Assembly (NCBI GenBank): GCA_020137815.1 | Contig: CM035352.1 | Coordinates: 5,687,159 to 5,751,158 of the forward strand | Direction of reading: 5' to 3' | Length of the DNA stretch: 64,000 nucleotides | From: Hormiphora californensis | Lineage: Eukaryota > Ctenophora > Tentaculata > Cydippida > Pleurobrachiidae | In this document: one piece after another, positions 10,270 to 19,080 of the stretch | Position numbering within the stretch: position 1 is the stretch's first letter | How the letters are laid out: every line of letters begins with the position of its first letter | Program-made: the position numbers and the translations under genes | Notes under the pieces: model-generated | What the model was told of the DNA's origin: nothing | Databases searched by the model: none | The model's input: the letters and a program-made list of their open reading frames with translations, nothing else

Positions 10270-10430
10270 ACCACATCAAAGAGAGCTCCCCATCCAGAAG
10301 ATACCACGCGCAGGGGACACCACGCGCAGAAGAGACCAGCGCGGCGTTGTATTTGCGCGTGCGGTCTCTTCTGCGCGTGGTGTCCCCTGCGCGCGGTATC
10401 TTCTGGACGGGGAGCTCTCTTTGATGTGGT
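10270..10430. mobile_element. Palindromic MITE-like element
   Basis: Arms of about 68 bp beginning ACCACATCAAAGAGAGCTCC and its complement flank a loop of about 24 bp. The arms differ at only a few positions. There is no coding capacity. Confidence 0.7.
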
Positions 10431-10522
10431 GCGCTCTTGGAGTGGTGTCTTTTGGAGGTGGTACGCTCTTGGATGGGGTGCGCTCTTGAACTTTATTATG
10501 GTTCCTTATAAAAATAGTAATA

Positions 10523-10740
10523 GTGGAAGCTCTTACGGTATTTCCCACGCCCCGTGGGAAAGTTTTTGACCGTGGGAAAGTTTTCAAACCGTGGGAAAAG
10601 AGAGATGCATACAATAACTTTAAAAAAATAATTATTTTTTGTATGTTATTGTATGTATCTCTCTTTTCCCACGGTTTGAAAACTTTCCCACGGTCAAAAA
10701 CTTTCCCACGGGGCGTGGGAAATACCGTAAGAGCTTCCAC
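10523..10740. mobile_element. Long palindromic element with TA flanks
   Basis: Arms of about 95 bp start GTGGAAGCTCTTACGG and are nearly identical as inverted repeats around an AT-rich centre. Each arm contains three CGTGGGAAA repeats. TA lies on both sides (10521-10522 and 10741-10742), consistent with a Tc1/mariner-type target. A further inverted pair GTTCCTTATA / TATAAGGAAC lies outside it (10501-10510 and 10741-10750). Confidence 0.7.
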
Positions 10741-10824
10741 TATAAGGAACGCGCTCGAATTGTCCGTTAACATCTGCCGCGGCCTTTTAGACGCGCGTGA
10801 CGTTATTATTATATTATATTATTA

Positions 10825-11141
10825 CTAGCGCACCCATAATTGGGTGCGCCTCAAGTAAGGGCTTTCTAATAACCCATCCGGCTTCGCCGGTTGGGTTTTT
10901 CGCCCCTTTCAACGTCAATAACACGGTTGCCATGGCAACTGAATTGGTAACTATGGGGACTGGCATGTCAAAAGTCATTCAAAAATATTAAGAAACTTCC
11001 ATTGGAAGTTCCAAAAGTGTGAACAGCAGCTTTACAGCTTTGGTCATATGAAGTGTTTTATGAAGGAGCAGTCTGTCGCTTAGATACCGCTGAACGAACG
11101 ACTTCGACTTCGACTTCTCCAAATTATAATAGAGATTATAT
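10825..11141 (+). mobile_element. Short copy of a dispersed retroelement (5' part plus tail motif)
   Basis: Begins with a GCGCACCCA...TGGGTGCGC hairpin, contains a GGCTTCGCCGG hairpin and ends in TCCAAATTATAATAGAGATT. It is a clear homologue of 13798-14107 over its whole length, with scattered substitutions. It carries no ORF. It is either an internally deleted or SINE-like copy of the element in the NLE1 intron. Confidence 0.7.
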
Positions 11142-11295
11142 TATGAGGCCCCTCGGAAATGTTCAAGTCATGCACAATCAAGTCACGCCCACCAATCACA
11201 GCTCAGAACGCGCGAAGCACTCCGCGCGTTCTGAGCTGTGATTGGTGGGCGTGACTTGATTGTGCATGACTTGAACATTTCCGAGGGGCCTCATA
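11142..11295. mobile_element. Palindromic MITE-like element
   Basis: Arms of about 72 bp beginning TATGAGGCCCCTCGGAAATG are essentially perfect inverted repeats with a short CGAAGCACT-type centre. It has inserted directly at the end of the retroelement copy at 10825-11141. Confidence 0.75.
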
Positions 11296-11995
11296 TGAAT
11301 TGATTTTTCATTTTCGAATCAAAATTTCCGTCATTTTTGGGAAAAGCTGAAGCCTTTGTTGAAAAGCGCTGCCTTATCCCGCGCTATCGGGGGCCAGCAA
11401 CGTTTGCCAAAAGCCTTTGAAAAGCGTTGCCTTATCCCGCGCCAGCAGCGTTTGCCAATTGAAGCCTGGGTGTTCCGAGCGGGACAGCGTTAAAATCTGG
11501 GTGTTTCGTGAGTGCTGACAAACCGTTTTTAGGGTTAGGGCTAAAGTGGGGTTAGGGTTGGGTTTGGGTTGGGGTTAGGCCTTGACATTTCCTACTAGAT
11601 AAACTTTGAATTAGCCAAAACGGTTGAGTGGTTTGGCGGTTTGGTTCAAATTACTAAAAATCGGACTTTACACCGGACTTAGTGGGTTTTAAAACCAATA
11701 CAATACAAGAGAAACGTTTTCAATTTTGGAGAAAAGTTTTTCATAAACAAATAGGTTGTGTTTCCAAATAAATTCGAAGGCTGTATCTAATCTTCACTAT
11801 TATTCACTTTGCTTTGCTTTCAAATATCACTCCTTAATTTGTCTTTTTTACGCTTTGTAGCTCATTCAAGTGACCAAATCAAATACCTATATGAAGCTAG
11901 ATCACACATTAACACACACACACACAAACACATATAATAGTACATACACACATAAATATACTGTCCAGAATTATCATTTCTAAGTGTTTGTTGAC
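11296..11995. other. Intergenic with telomere-like degenerate repeat
   Basis: No gene is seen. 11530-11580 holds degenerate GGGTTAG/GGGTTTG units resembling interstitial telomeric repeats. A duplicated AAAGCGTTGCCTTATCCCGC-like motif lies at about 11360-11440. A CA dinucleotide run is at about 11910-11950, downstream of the GPCR stop. Confidence 0.5.
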
Positions 11996-12991
11996 TTATT
12001 CCCCTTCCTTGGAGTTAGAAATATTCGCTTTAGATGTTCGCTGGTTCATCTTGGAGAAGGAAGAACTTGCTAGATCTGCTTTCGTGCGAATAAACTTGAG
12101 CGTGAAGGTCCTGAAGCTCGTCAGAGATAGAAAGTAGATGAGGGGGTTGGATGTAAAGCTGATGTAGGGGGTGGCAATGGCAAATCTGTAGTAGTAGAAT
12201 GCTAACCATCGTATGGGATTCATCGTTTTCTTGTTGGTATGGAATATACCATAGGGGATGAAGGACAGAAAGTAGACAGCAGACACAGCAATAAGAACCA
12301 CTATACCCTGTTTCCTGATGGCTACCCTTCTATTCCACACCAGATACCCAATCAGCACCACCATACCCCCAGTTACCACCACAAGGGGGATGAACACGTA
12401 TATCAGACTCAGTATCCGAGGTAGTATCGCCTCTACCTTGTCCTCACTGTAGTACCCCTCACACCTGTAGTAGCTCAGCCGGAACTCGGTGATTCTCCTG
12501 CCGACAAAGAATGTAGGGATAGCCTGGGTTATTGGTATCAGCCACATTGCAGCAGATATCCGAATACCCGCCTTTTTAGTCCGCAACAGGGCGTTCAGGG
12601 GGCTCAGGAGAGTCGTTATCTTTGAGATGTTGAGGGCACAGATGGAATATATCTCACAAATACCTAAGAACCGGAACAAGTAGTTGGTAATAAGGCATAT
12701 CTCATCTCCCAACACCCACTTATCAGTGAATATGGAGCTGGCGTTAGCAAGAATCACGAACACGAAGCCCAGGTCCACGACGGATATGTTCCGAATAAGA
12801 GCAACAGATACAGGATCCAGTTTTATCGCTTTGTGTCTGTAGGAGGAGTAGAGAACGAAGGTGTTACCCAGAAGGGAGAATACAGAGATTCCTATCATCC
12901 ATGTAGCCATGATGATCCTCTCTGGTATAGAAGCAGCAATGTGGTGGAATGGAGACACCGTGGATGTATCGTTCGCCAGCTGTCTCTGCAT
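11996..12991 (-). CDS. Class A (rhodopsin-like) G-protein-coupled receptor
   Basis: A single-exon 331-residue receptor with seven hydrophobic segments: TM1 about 27-50, TM2 61-83, TM3 99-122, TM4 143-163, TM5 193-219, TM6 228-251, TM7 264-290. The conserved extracellular disulfide pair is probably C99 and C177. The TM7 motif NPLIY (282-286) is intact. N7 is a possible N-glycosylation site. At the end of TM3 the usual DRY motif is missing; the sequence reads ALNISKITTLL. The C-tail is short, basic and Ser-rich. It would signal at the plasma membrane; the ligand cannot be inferred. Intronless receptors like this are abundant in cnidarians and placozoans. Confidence 0.85.
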   Translation of the reverse strand: MQRQLANDTSTVSPFHHIAASIPERIIMATWMIGISVFSLLGNTFVLYSSYRHKAIKLDPVSVALIRNISVVDLGFVFVILANASSIFTDKWVLGDEICLITNYLFRFLGICEIYSICALNISKITTLLSPLNALLRTKKAGIRISAAMWLIPITQAIPTFFVGRRITEFRLSYYRCEGYYSEDKVEAILPRILSLIYVFIPLVVVTGGMVVLIGYLVWNRRVAIRKQGIVVLIAVSAVYFLSFIPYGIFHTNKKTMNPIRWLAFYYYRFAIATPYISFTSNPLIYFLSLTSFRTFTLKFIRTKADLASSSFSKMNQRTSKANISNSKEGE

Positions 12992-13352
12992 CTTTCCTGG
13001 AATCTAGATCTCTCTGGAACTACGGCAGGTAGTGAATCCTGGAATTTTCAAGCCCTTTTATATTAAAACCAACATCAAAGACAGCGAAATTGGTAAACGT
13101 GGTCAAAGAATATAGTAAAATATTGGCCACTTCATTTCGCTTTTATATTAAATAGAAAGAATGGCAAATCTCTTTGAGTGGAACTTTAATTCAAACTACA
13201 AGAACCAAGATTCATAGAATGGGATGATCCCGATTCACTCACGTCATAAATAAAGAGATCCTCTAGCCTTTTGGGAAGGGTAAACGCGGATTATATATGA
13301 AGCTGTCCAAATTTGTTAATTGTTAACTAACCCCTCTTCCAAGTAGTAAGCC

Positions 13353-16300
13353 ATGGCGGACGGAAAGGTATTTGTGAGGTTTGTCAGTTCAGAGGGAGTT
13401 GAAAGTGGAGCTCCATTAGAGATACCCCTTGGAGTATGTGCTGCACAGTTGCAGGTGGGTCTTTCATCATTTTACCACAATCTTGTTCCGGCATCCCCCA
13501 TGTATAGAGGGCTAGTTAAAACTAATTAAATACTCCTTTTTGTAAGGGCTACTGGCTAGTTAATTACCCACAGGTGATAGTTAAATCATTGTTTTTACAG
13601 GTGATAGTTAACGCACTACTGAACACAACAGAGAAGTACCAGTTTCATGTCAGTGAGTACGAGGTAACGGATACCCTTGAAAAGACGCTCAGTCTACAAA
13701 GTGATACCATCTCCACTGAGAAGGCCATCGAGATCAGATATGAACCACAGGTTAGACCAATACTAATTGATAATACACAGGAACCTTATTTAGATAAACT
13801 AGCGCACCCACTGGGTGCGCCTCAAGGAAGGGTTTTTGATAACCCACCCGGCTTCGCCGGGTGGTTCTTTCACTTTCAACGTCAATAACACGGTTGCCAT
13901 GGCAACTGAATTGGTAACTATGGGGACTGGCCTGTTAAAAGTCATTCGAAATATTAAGAAGCTTCCACTGGAAGTTCCAAAAGTGTGAACAGCAGCTTTA
14001 CAGCTTTGTGCCTATAAAGTGTTTTATGAAGGAGCACCGTCTCCTAACAACGCACTGAACGAACGACCATCACGACGTCGTTCATCTCCAAATTATAATA
14101 GAGATTGCTGTGTTGATGCGACAATCTTGGAAGAGATGCTAAAGAAGCGGGAGACAAGATACAAAGAGTTATATGAAAATATTGTCTCCACATCTGATGC
14201 ATTGCTTCAAAGACACTTGGAACAGGCCCGGGAGGAGGGAGCATCTAGTTGGCTAACAGCACTGCCACTATCACAGTACGACTTTGTTCTTAACAAAGGA
14301 GAGTTTAGGGATGGTCTGTTGTTGAGATACGGGAAACCTCTACCACGGATGCCTGAAAAATGTGTGTGTGGGGAGGATGGGACGCCTACCCATTTAATCA
14401 ATTGTGGTAGAGGAGGGTATGTAATCTACAGGCACAACAAATTGTGCAACCTCTTAGCTGACCAACTTACAACCGTGTGCAATGACGTAGAGAGGGAGCC
14501 GGACCTTCAAGCTGTTGATGGAGAAAGTTTCACCACAAGGACAACGGCGACGGAAGATTCGGCGAAACCTGACATTAAGGCTCACGGATTTTATCGTGAT
14601 GGACAGAATGCATTTTTTGATGTGCAGCTTATTAATCCGAACTCTAAAAGCTACATAACTAAATGTAAAAGTGCAAAGAAGGTTTTTACATATCTTGAAT
14701 CTAAGAAAAGGTGTAAATATAATGAGAGAATTTTAAATGTCGAAAGAGGCACTTTTACCCCTTTAATTTTTTCAATAACAGGAGGCTATGGACCTGAATG
14801 CAAGACTTTTTTAAAACTTTTATGTAACAAGATTTGTAATAAGAAGAATGAGAATTTTAATGATGTTATTAGCTTTTTAAGAGTGAGACTCTCCTTTATC
14901 ATTTTAAAATTGAGCCTTTTATGTATACGTGGGTCAAGAAACAGCAGGACAATGAAAGATTATAATGTTGATGATTTTACCTATGCTTTTAATAATATAA
15001 AATTGTAAATTGCCATTGTAAATACCATTGTGTATATATTTTTAATTGTTTTTCCAAAAAAATTATAATAGAGATACGATAGTATGCCATGTACACTACA
15101 TGAACCTCCTGACTCACATGAAACCCCTGATTACAGTATGTACCGGTATGTACATTTTACAGTAGATACAAAAATCTTACTTACTCCTGATTACAGGCGG
15201 TGTTCCGTGTGCGAGCTGTTACAAGGTGTTCCTCAACTGTACCGGGGCACGCAGAGGCCCTAATCAACGCTTCATTTAGTCACGATGGAACACAGCTTGC
15301 CTCCGGATCAGGGGATGCTACTGTCAGGTATGTGTAGCACGCTCTGTGTAGTGACTAGTTGCCAAGTTAGACAGTTATTATTTAAAAAAAACAAGTGACT
15401 AGTGAGGGTTTGGATAGCAAATTTTATAATGTCTTTAGAAAGATACTTTTGATATCGTTGATATAGGTTGTGTGAATAGTGGTGTAGCTCCTTAACTATT
15501 TGTGTATAAATGAATCATTCCTGTCAGGTTTTGGGATCTAACTACAGAGAGTCCCCTACACGTCTGTAAAGGACACAAACAGTGGGTTCTTGTCACGGCT
15601 TGGCACCCTTCTGGACAATTCCTTGCATCTGGATGTAAAAAAGGTGGGTTAAAATTACATATTTTAGATTTAGATTAGGGTCATTCTTGGTAAAATTCTG
15701 AATGATAAGACAGGTGGACAGATAATAAACTGCTAAATAAAGAAGCTAACAGATAATATTTTTAGGTGATGTGTGTGTGTGGGATCCCAAGACAGGGAAA
15801 CAGAAGGGGAAGGTGCTTAGTGGACACAAGAAGTATGTAGGAACCCTGGCGTGGCAGCCATTACACTGTGCAACAGAGAATGGAACATTCCTAGCTAGTG
15901 GCAGCAAGGACAACACAATCAAGGTATAATGTCTGCCCTTGTTTACAGAAAGTATTGTAACAGCATGGGGACAATAATCCCATTATGTTGGTTACGAAGT
16001 CACCCATTTACGCCCACTGTGTTGTTCGCACGGAACCCAATATGGTACCGAGCAGTGCTATAACTCTCCTGTCCCTAAATCGGGGTGCCACTAAATCGGG
16101 GGCCCCTATATCGGGGTCCGACTGTATAACTCTCCATGATCCCCCAGATATGGGAGATAACTAGAGGGCAGTGCACTGTGACCTTGTCCAGCCACACCCA
16201 GGGGATTACTGCCATTCGATGGTCAGGGGACAACCTTATCTACAGCGCCTCACAGGACAGAACCATCAAGGTAACCAGACTTGAAATATCATCCGAATTT

Positions 16301-17417
16301 ATCAAACATGCACTATCTTTCCACTATCTTTATAGTGAGCACCCTCTCTTTCTTTCATCAGATACATCTATTTAAAGTAACAGGGACCCCTGTAACATAC
16401 TTTTTACCCAATATACCCTCTCACTAGGTATGGAGACCAAAGGACGGTGTATTGTGCAGGACACTACAGGGACACGCACATTGGGTCAACACTATGGCAC
16501 TAAGTACTGACTACGCCATCAGGATAGGCAGTTGGGACCCGTCACTACAAGGTAAGCAGGGTACCTCTCTGTTGTACCACAAACTAATGGTTGGATGTAT
16601 TGGCCAGGTTCAATATACAGTTCCCACTCTCAGGTACAGGTAACCCGGCATCTACGGATGCTCTGACTGTTTACAAGAAGTTTGCTGGTGCAGGAGAGGA
16701 ATTCATGGTGTCGGGTTCAGATGACTTCACCTTGTTTCTGTGGAGTCCCTCTAAGAGCAATAAACCAATCTGCAGAATGACAGGACATCAACAGCTCATC
16801 AATCAGGTAATAGGGGTTAATAGGATCTGTATTTCTTGTTTGTGGTGTTATCTGTGAAATTGTAAAATTATTTTGCATCCAATTTTACCACAACTAATAT
16901 GTCTTCACCAGGTTATGTTTTCCCCTAACGGCAAGAGGATAGCCTCGGCTAGTTTTGACAAGTCTGTGAAGGTGTGGGAGGGTAAGACAGGAAAGTATAT
17001 CTCCACTCTCCGTGGTCATGTTAAGGCTGTGTACCAAGTTAGTTGGAGTGCAGACAACAAACTACTGGTTTCCGGGTCTTCAGACAGTACTGTAAAGGTT
17101 AGTGTGAAGTGCGGGGTAGCATTGTAACATGAGTATTGGATGGGTGGTATGTTGAGTAGCGAGTATTTCCTTCCCATTAGTAATGACGTGTTATTACTAA
17201 TGGGGAAGAAATTATGATGTCAAGACGTGTTATTAATTTGGTAGAGTTGACCCCCTCATCCTAACCCCCATCCCAGGTTTGGTGCATGAAAACCTTTACT
17301 CTGCTTCAAGATCTGCCCGGCCACGCTGATGAGGTGTATACTGTTGATTGGAGTCCCTGTGGGTCACGGGTTGTTAGTGGGGGCAAGGACAAAGTCCTCA
17401 AAATATGGAGATCCTAG
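13353..17417 (+). CDS. NLE1: Notchless homologue 1, WD40 ribosome-assembly factor
   Basis: Ten exons: 13353-13454, 13601-13750, 15197-15327, 15528-15643, 15766-15923, 16148-16270, 16428-16551, 16634-16806, 16912-17097, 17277-17417. All joins are GT-AG and in frame, giving 467 residues, close to the usual length of about 485. The N-terminal NLE domain (about 1-84) is followed by a WD40 propeller with blades such as FWDLTTES, VWDPKTGK, IWEITRG, VWRPKDG, LWSPSKS, VWEGKTGK and IWRS at the C-terminus. In the known family the protein works in pre-60S maturation, where its NLE domain binds the MIDAS domain of the Rea1/midasin AAA ATPase. The second intron is enlarged by a retroelement (13798-15077). 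A coiled-coil gene starts 149 bp downstream. Confidence 0.95.
13798..15077 (+). mobile_element. Retroelement fragment with restriction-like-endonuclease-type C-terminus, inside NLE1 intron 2
   Basis: The left part (13798-14107) matches 10825-11141. Both that part and the right end (15058-15077) finish in AATTATAATAGAGAT. The element lies entirely between NLE1 exons 2 and 3, on the same strand, and would be removed with the intron. Confidence 0.75.
14019..15008 (+). pseudogene. C-terminal fragment of a retroelement polyprotein (RLE-like)
   Basis: An ORF of 329 codons whose first about 25 codons are non-coding 5' element sequence. It contains CVCGEDGTPTHLINC (C-x-C-x6-H-x4-C), then YRHNKLCNLLADQL, then KPDIKAHGF and AFFDVQLINP. 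The order zinc-binding Cys/His cluster, RHN, then PD...D resembles the C-terminus of LINEs that use a restriction-like endonuclease (R2/NeSL/Dong type). No RT domain is present, so it is truncated. The family assignment is by motif only. Confidence 0.55.
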
Positions 17418-17566
17418 TCGTGAGAGAGGGTTGGATTTTTTATTAACTTATTTTCCTGTAATACCGTTCTTAAATTATTTCTTTTAGTAGATCCCCTTGT
17501 TTGTATTGCAGTCCTAAAAATAATCGTGTTCCCCAGGGTACACTAACAATCTCTTCTTCTCTCAGG

Positions 17567-18880
17567 ATGGCCCTACGTCCACCCAGCCACTTTACTCCTC
17601 CCTCCCACCGCTCCTTGGAAACCCAAACTGATCATCTTCTCTCCACCCAATGCTCTTCACAAACCCCTCTATGTTCCACTAACTGCAGCACCTCTCAGAC
17701 AGAGACGCCTTCTCAAACCAGTTCCTGTCAAACAGACACCAGTCCATTGACCATCTTCACAGAGACAGGAACACAGGTGGGATACAACAGAGAAACACTA
17801 AACTGTGGTACTGAGACAGAGCCTGATAAGACAGGGTTACTGGAGGAGTTAGCGAGCAAGTTGAGAGGAGAGATCGGATCATTGATCAGCAGCAAAACAA
17901 AAGAGAAGGAACCAGTTATAACTGCAGTTAACGATCAGCAAGATGAAGTTGAGAAGTTGACGAAGATGATTGGGATTCTTGAGACAAGGTTACAATGGCA
18001 GGAAGAGGCTATTGAACTACAGGAGAAGGCACTGGGTGAGGGGAGTGGAGGAGGTAAAGTTATAGCAGCGTGGCGACACAAAGTCCTTCAGATGCTATTG
18101 AGTAAGGCTATGGAAGATATCGGGGAGGAACGGGAGGTTCTTCACCTTCAGTCTCGAGTAGGGGAGCTGGAGGGAGCCCTGGTTAGCTCCCAAAATGAGG
18201 TTCAGCTACTGAAATGTCGGGTAGGAGATATACAGGGTGCTGTTAGAATGAAGGAACATGTAATTGAGACAATGGAGGGGGAAGTTCATCGACTTCACAG
18301 GGCTGAGGAGAGATGCCGAGAATTGGAGGAGTTTGTTAAATCCACTATTGAGAGGATTGGGAACTCAGTTCAGGGGTTAGAAATGGGAAGTGAGGTTGAG
18401 GAGTTACTAGGAGGTTACGAGGACCAGATTGATTGCCTAAACTCGAAAGTGATACTTCTACAATCAGTGATAACTGAGAAAGAGAACTTTTTCTCCTCTA
18501 AATTAGAATCCCTTCTTCACCAGATGAGTCCTACAAAACCTGCAGTTCACAGTTCAGATACCCAGACCCAACCTCCATCCCCTGGACACAACCAAGAGTG
18601 CCAAACAGAGGCCCCTGATTTGAGGGATCGTGTAAAGGACCTGGAGGGTCAGATACCCGCTTTAGTGAAGGAGAAAACAGTCCTCGCTGCTCGGTGTGCT
18701 GAGTTACAATCTGAGTGTCAGGATGTGGGAGATCGGGTCACATTGTTACAGGATCAGATAGCCGCTATGAATGTGAGACATACTCAGGAGCTGGCTGAAT
18801 TACAGAAACGGGAGAGCAAGGCAGCAATTAGGGCTAAACAACTTGAAAGACAACTTCTGAGATTGGAACAAGGCTCATAA
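17567..18880 (+). CDS. Coiled-coil protein, unassigned
   Basis: A 437-residue single-exon protein. The start is the ATG just after a pyrimidine-rich CTCAGG; an upstream in-frame ATG at 17501 lies in NLE1 3' flanking sequence and seems less likely. Residues about 1-90 are rich in Ser/Thr/Gln/Cys with recurring short motifs such as ETQTD, SCQTD, TGTQ and CQTE. From about 100 onward the sequence is heptad-like, with long Glu/Lys/Leu-rich coiled coil (about 100-290 and 370-437) broken by a Pro/Ser-rich linker (SPTKPAVHSSDTQTQPPSP). No enzyme motif is seen. A centrosomal, ciliary or cytoskeletal scaffold is possible but unproven. AATAAA follows at 18958. Confidence 0.75.
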   Translation: MALRPPSHFTPPSHRSLETQTDHLLSTQCSSQTPLCSTNCSTSQTETPSQTSSCQTDTSPLTIFTETGTQVGYNRETLNCGTETEPDKTGLLEELASKLRGEIGSLISSKTKEKEPVITAVNDQQDEVEKLTKMIGILETRLQWQEEAIELQEKALGEGSGGGKVIAAWRHKVLQMLLSKAMEDIGEEREVLHLQSRVGELEGALVSSQNEVQLLKCRVGDIQGAVRMKEHVIETMEGEVHRLHRAEERCRELEEFVKSTIERIGNSVQGLEMGSEVEELLGGYEDQIDCLNSKVILLQSVITEKENFFSSKLESLLHQMSPTKPAVHSSDTQTQPPSPGHNQECQTEAPDLRDRVKDLEGQIPALVKEKTVLAARCAELQSECQDVGDRVTLLQDQIAAMNVRHTQELAELQKRESKAAIRAKQLERQLLRLEQGS

Positions 18881-18957
18881 GACAGAGAAACAGTAGCACC
18901 AGACAACAAGCAAATATTGACCGAACTCAGAGTGTTGTTCAGAGTGTAAAGTATGTA

Positions 18958-18963
18958 AATAAA
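18958..18963 (+). terminator. Poly(A) signal AATAAA
   Basis: A canonical hexamer 78 bp after the stop of the coiled-coil gene and 118 bp before the TBL2 start codon. Confidence 0.7.
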
Positions 18964-19080
18964 ATGCATTTGTATCCTAACTTATATATTATTTTTATCG
19001 TTACATTTTTACATCAGATTTGTCTTCTTTTATCTCAAACACATATCCCCACATTTCTCTAAACCTCCCTATCTAGCATT

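Noticed and set aside
11530-11580. True telomere or chromosome end
   Set aside because: Only about 50 bp of degenerate GGGTTAG-like sequence flanked by ordinary DNA and a GPCR gene.
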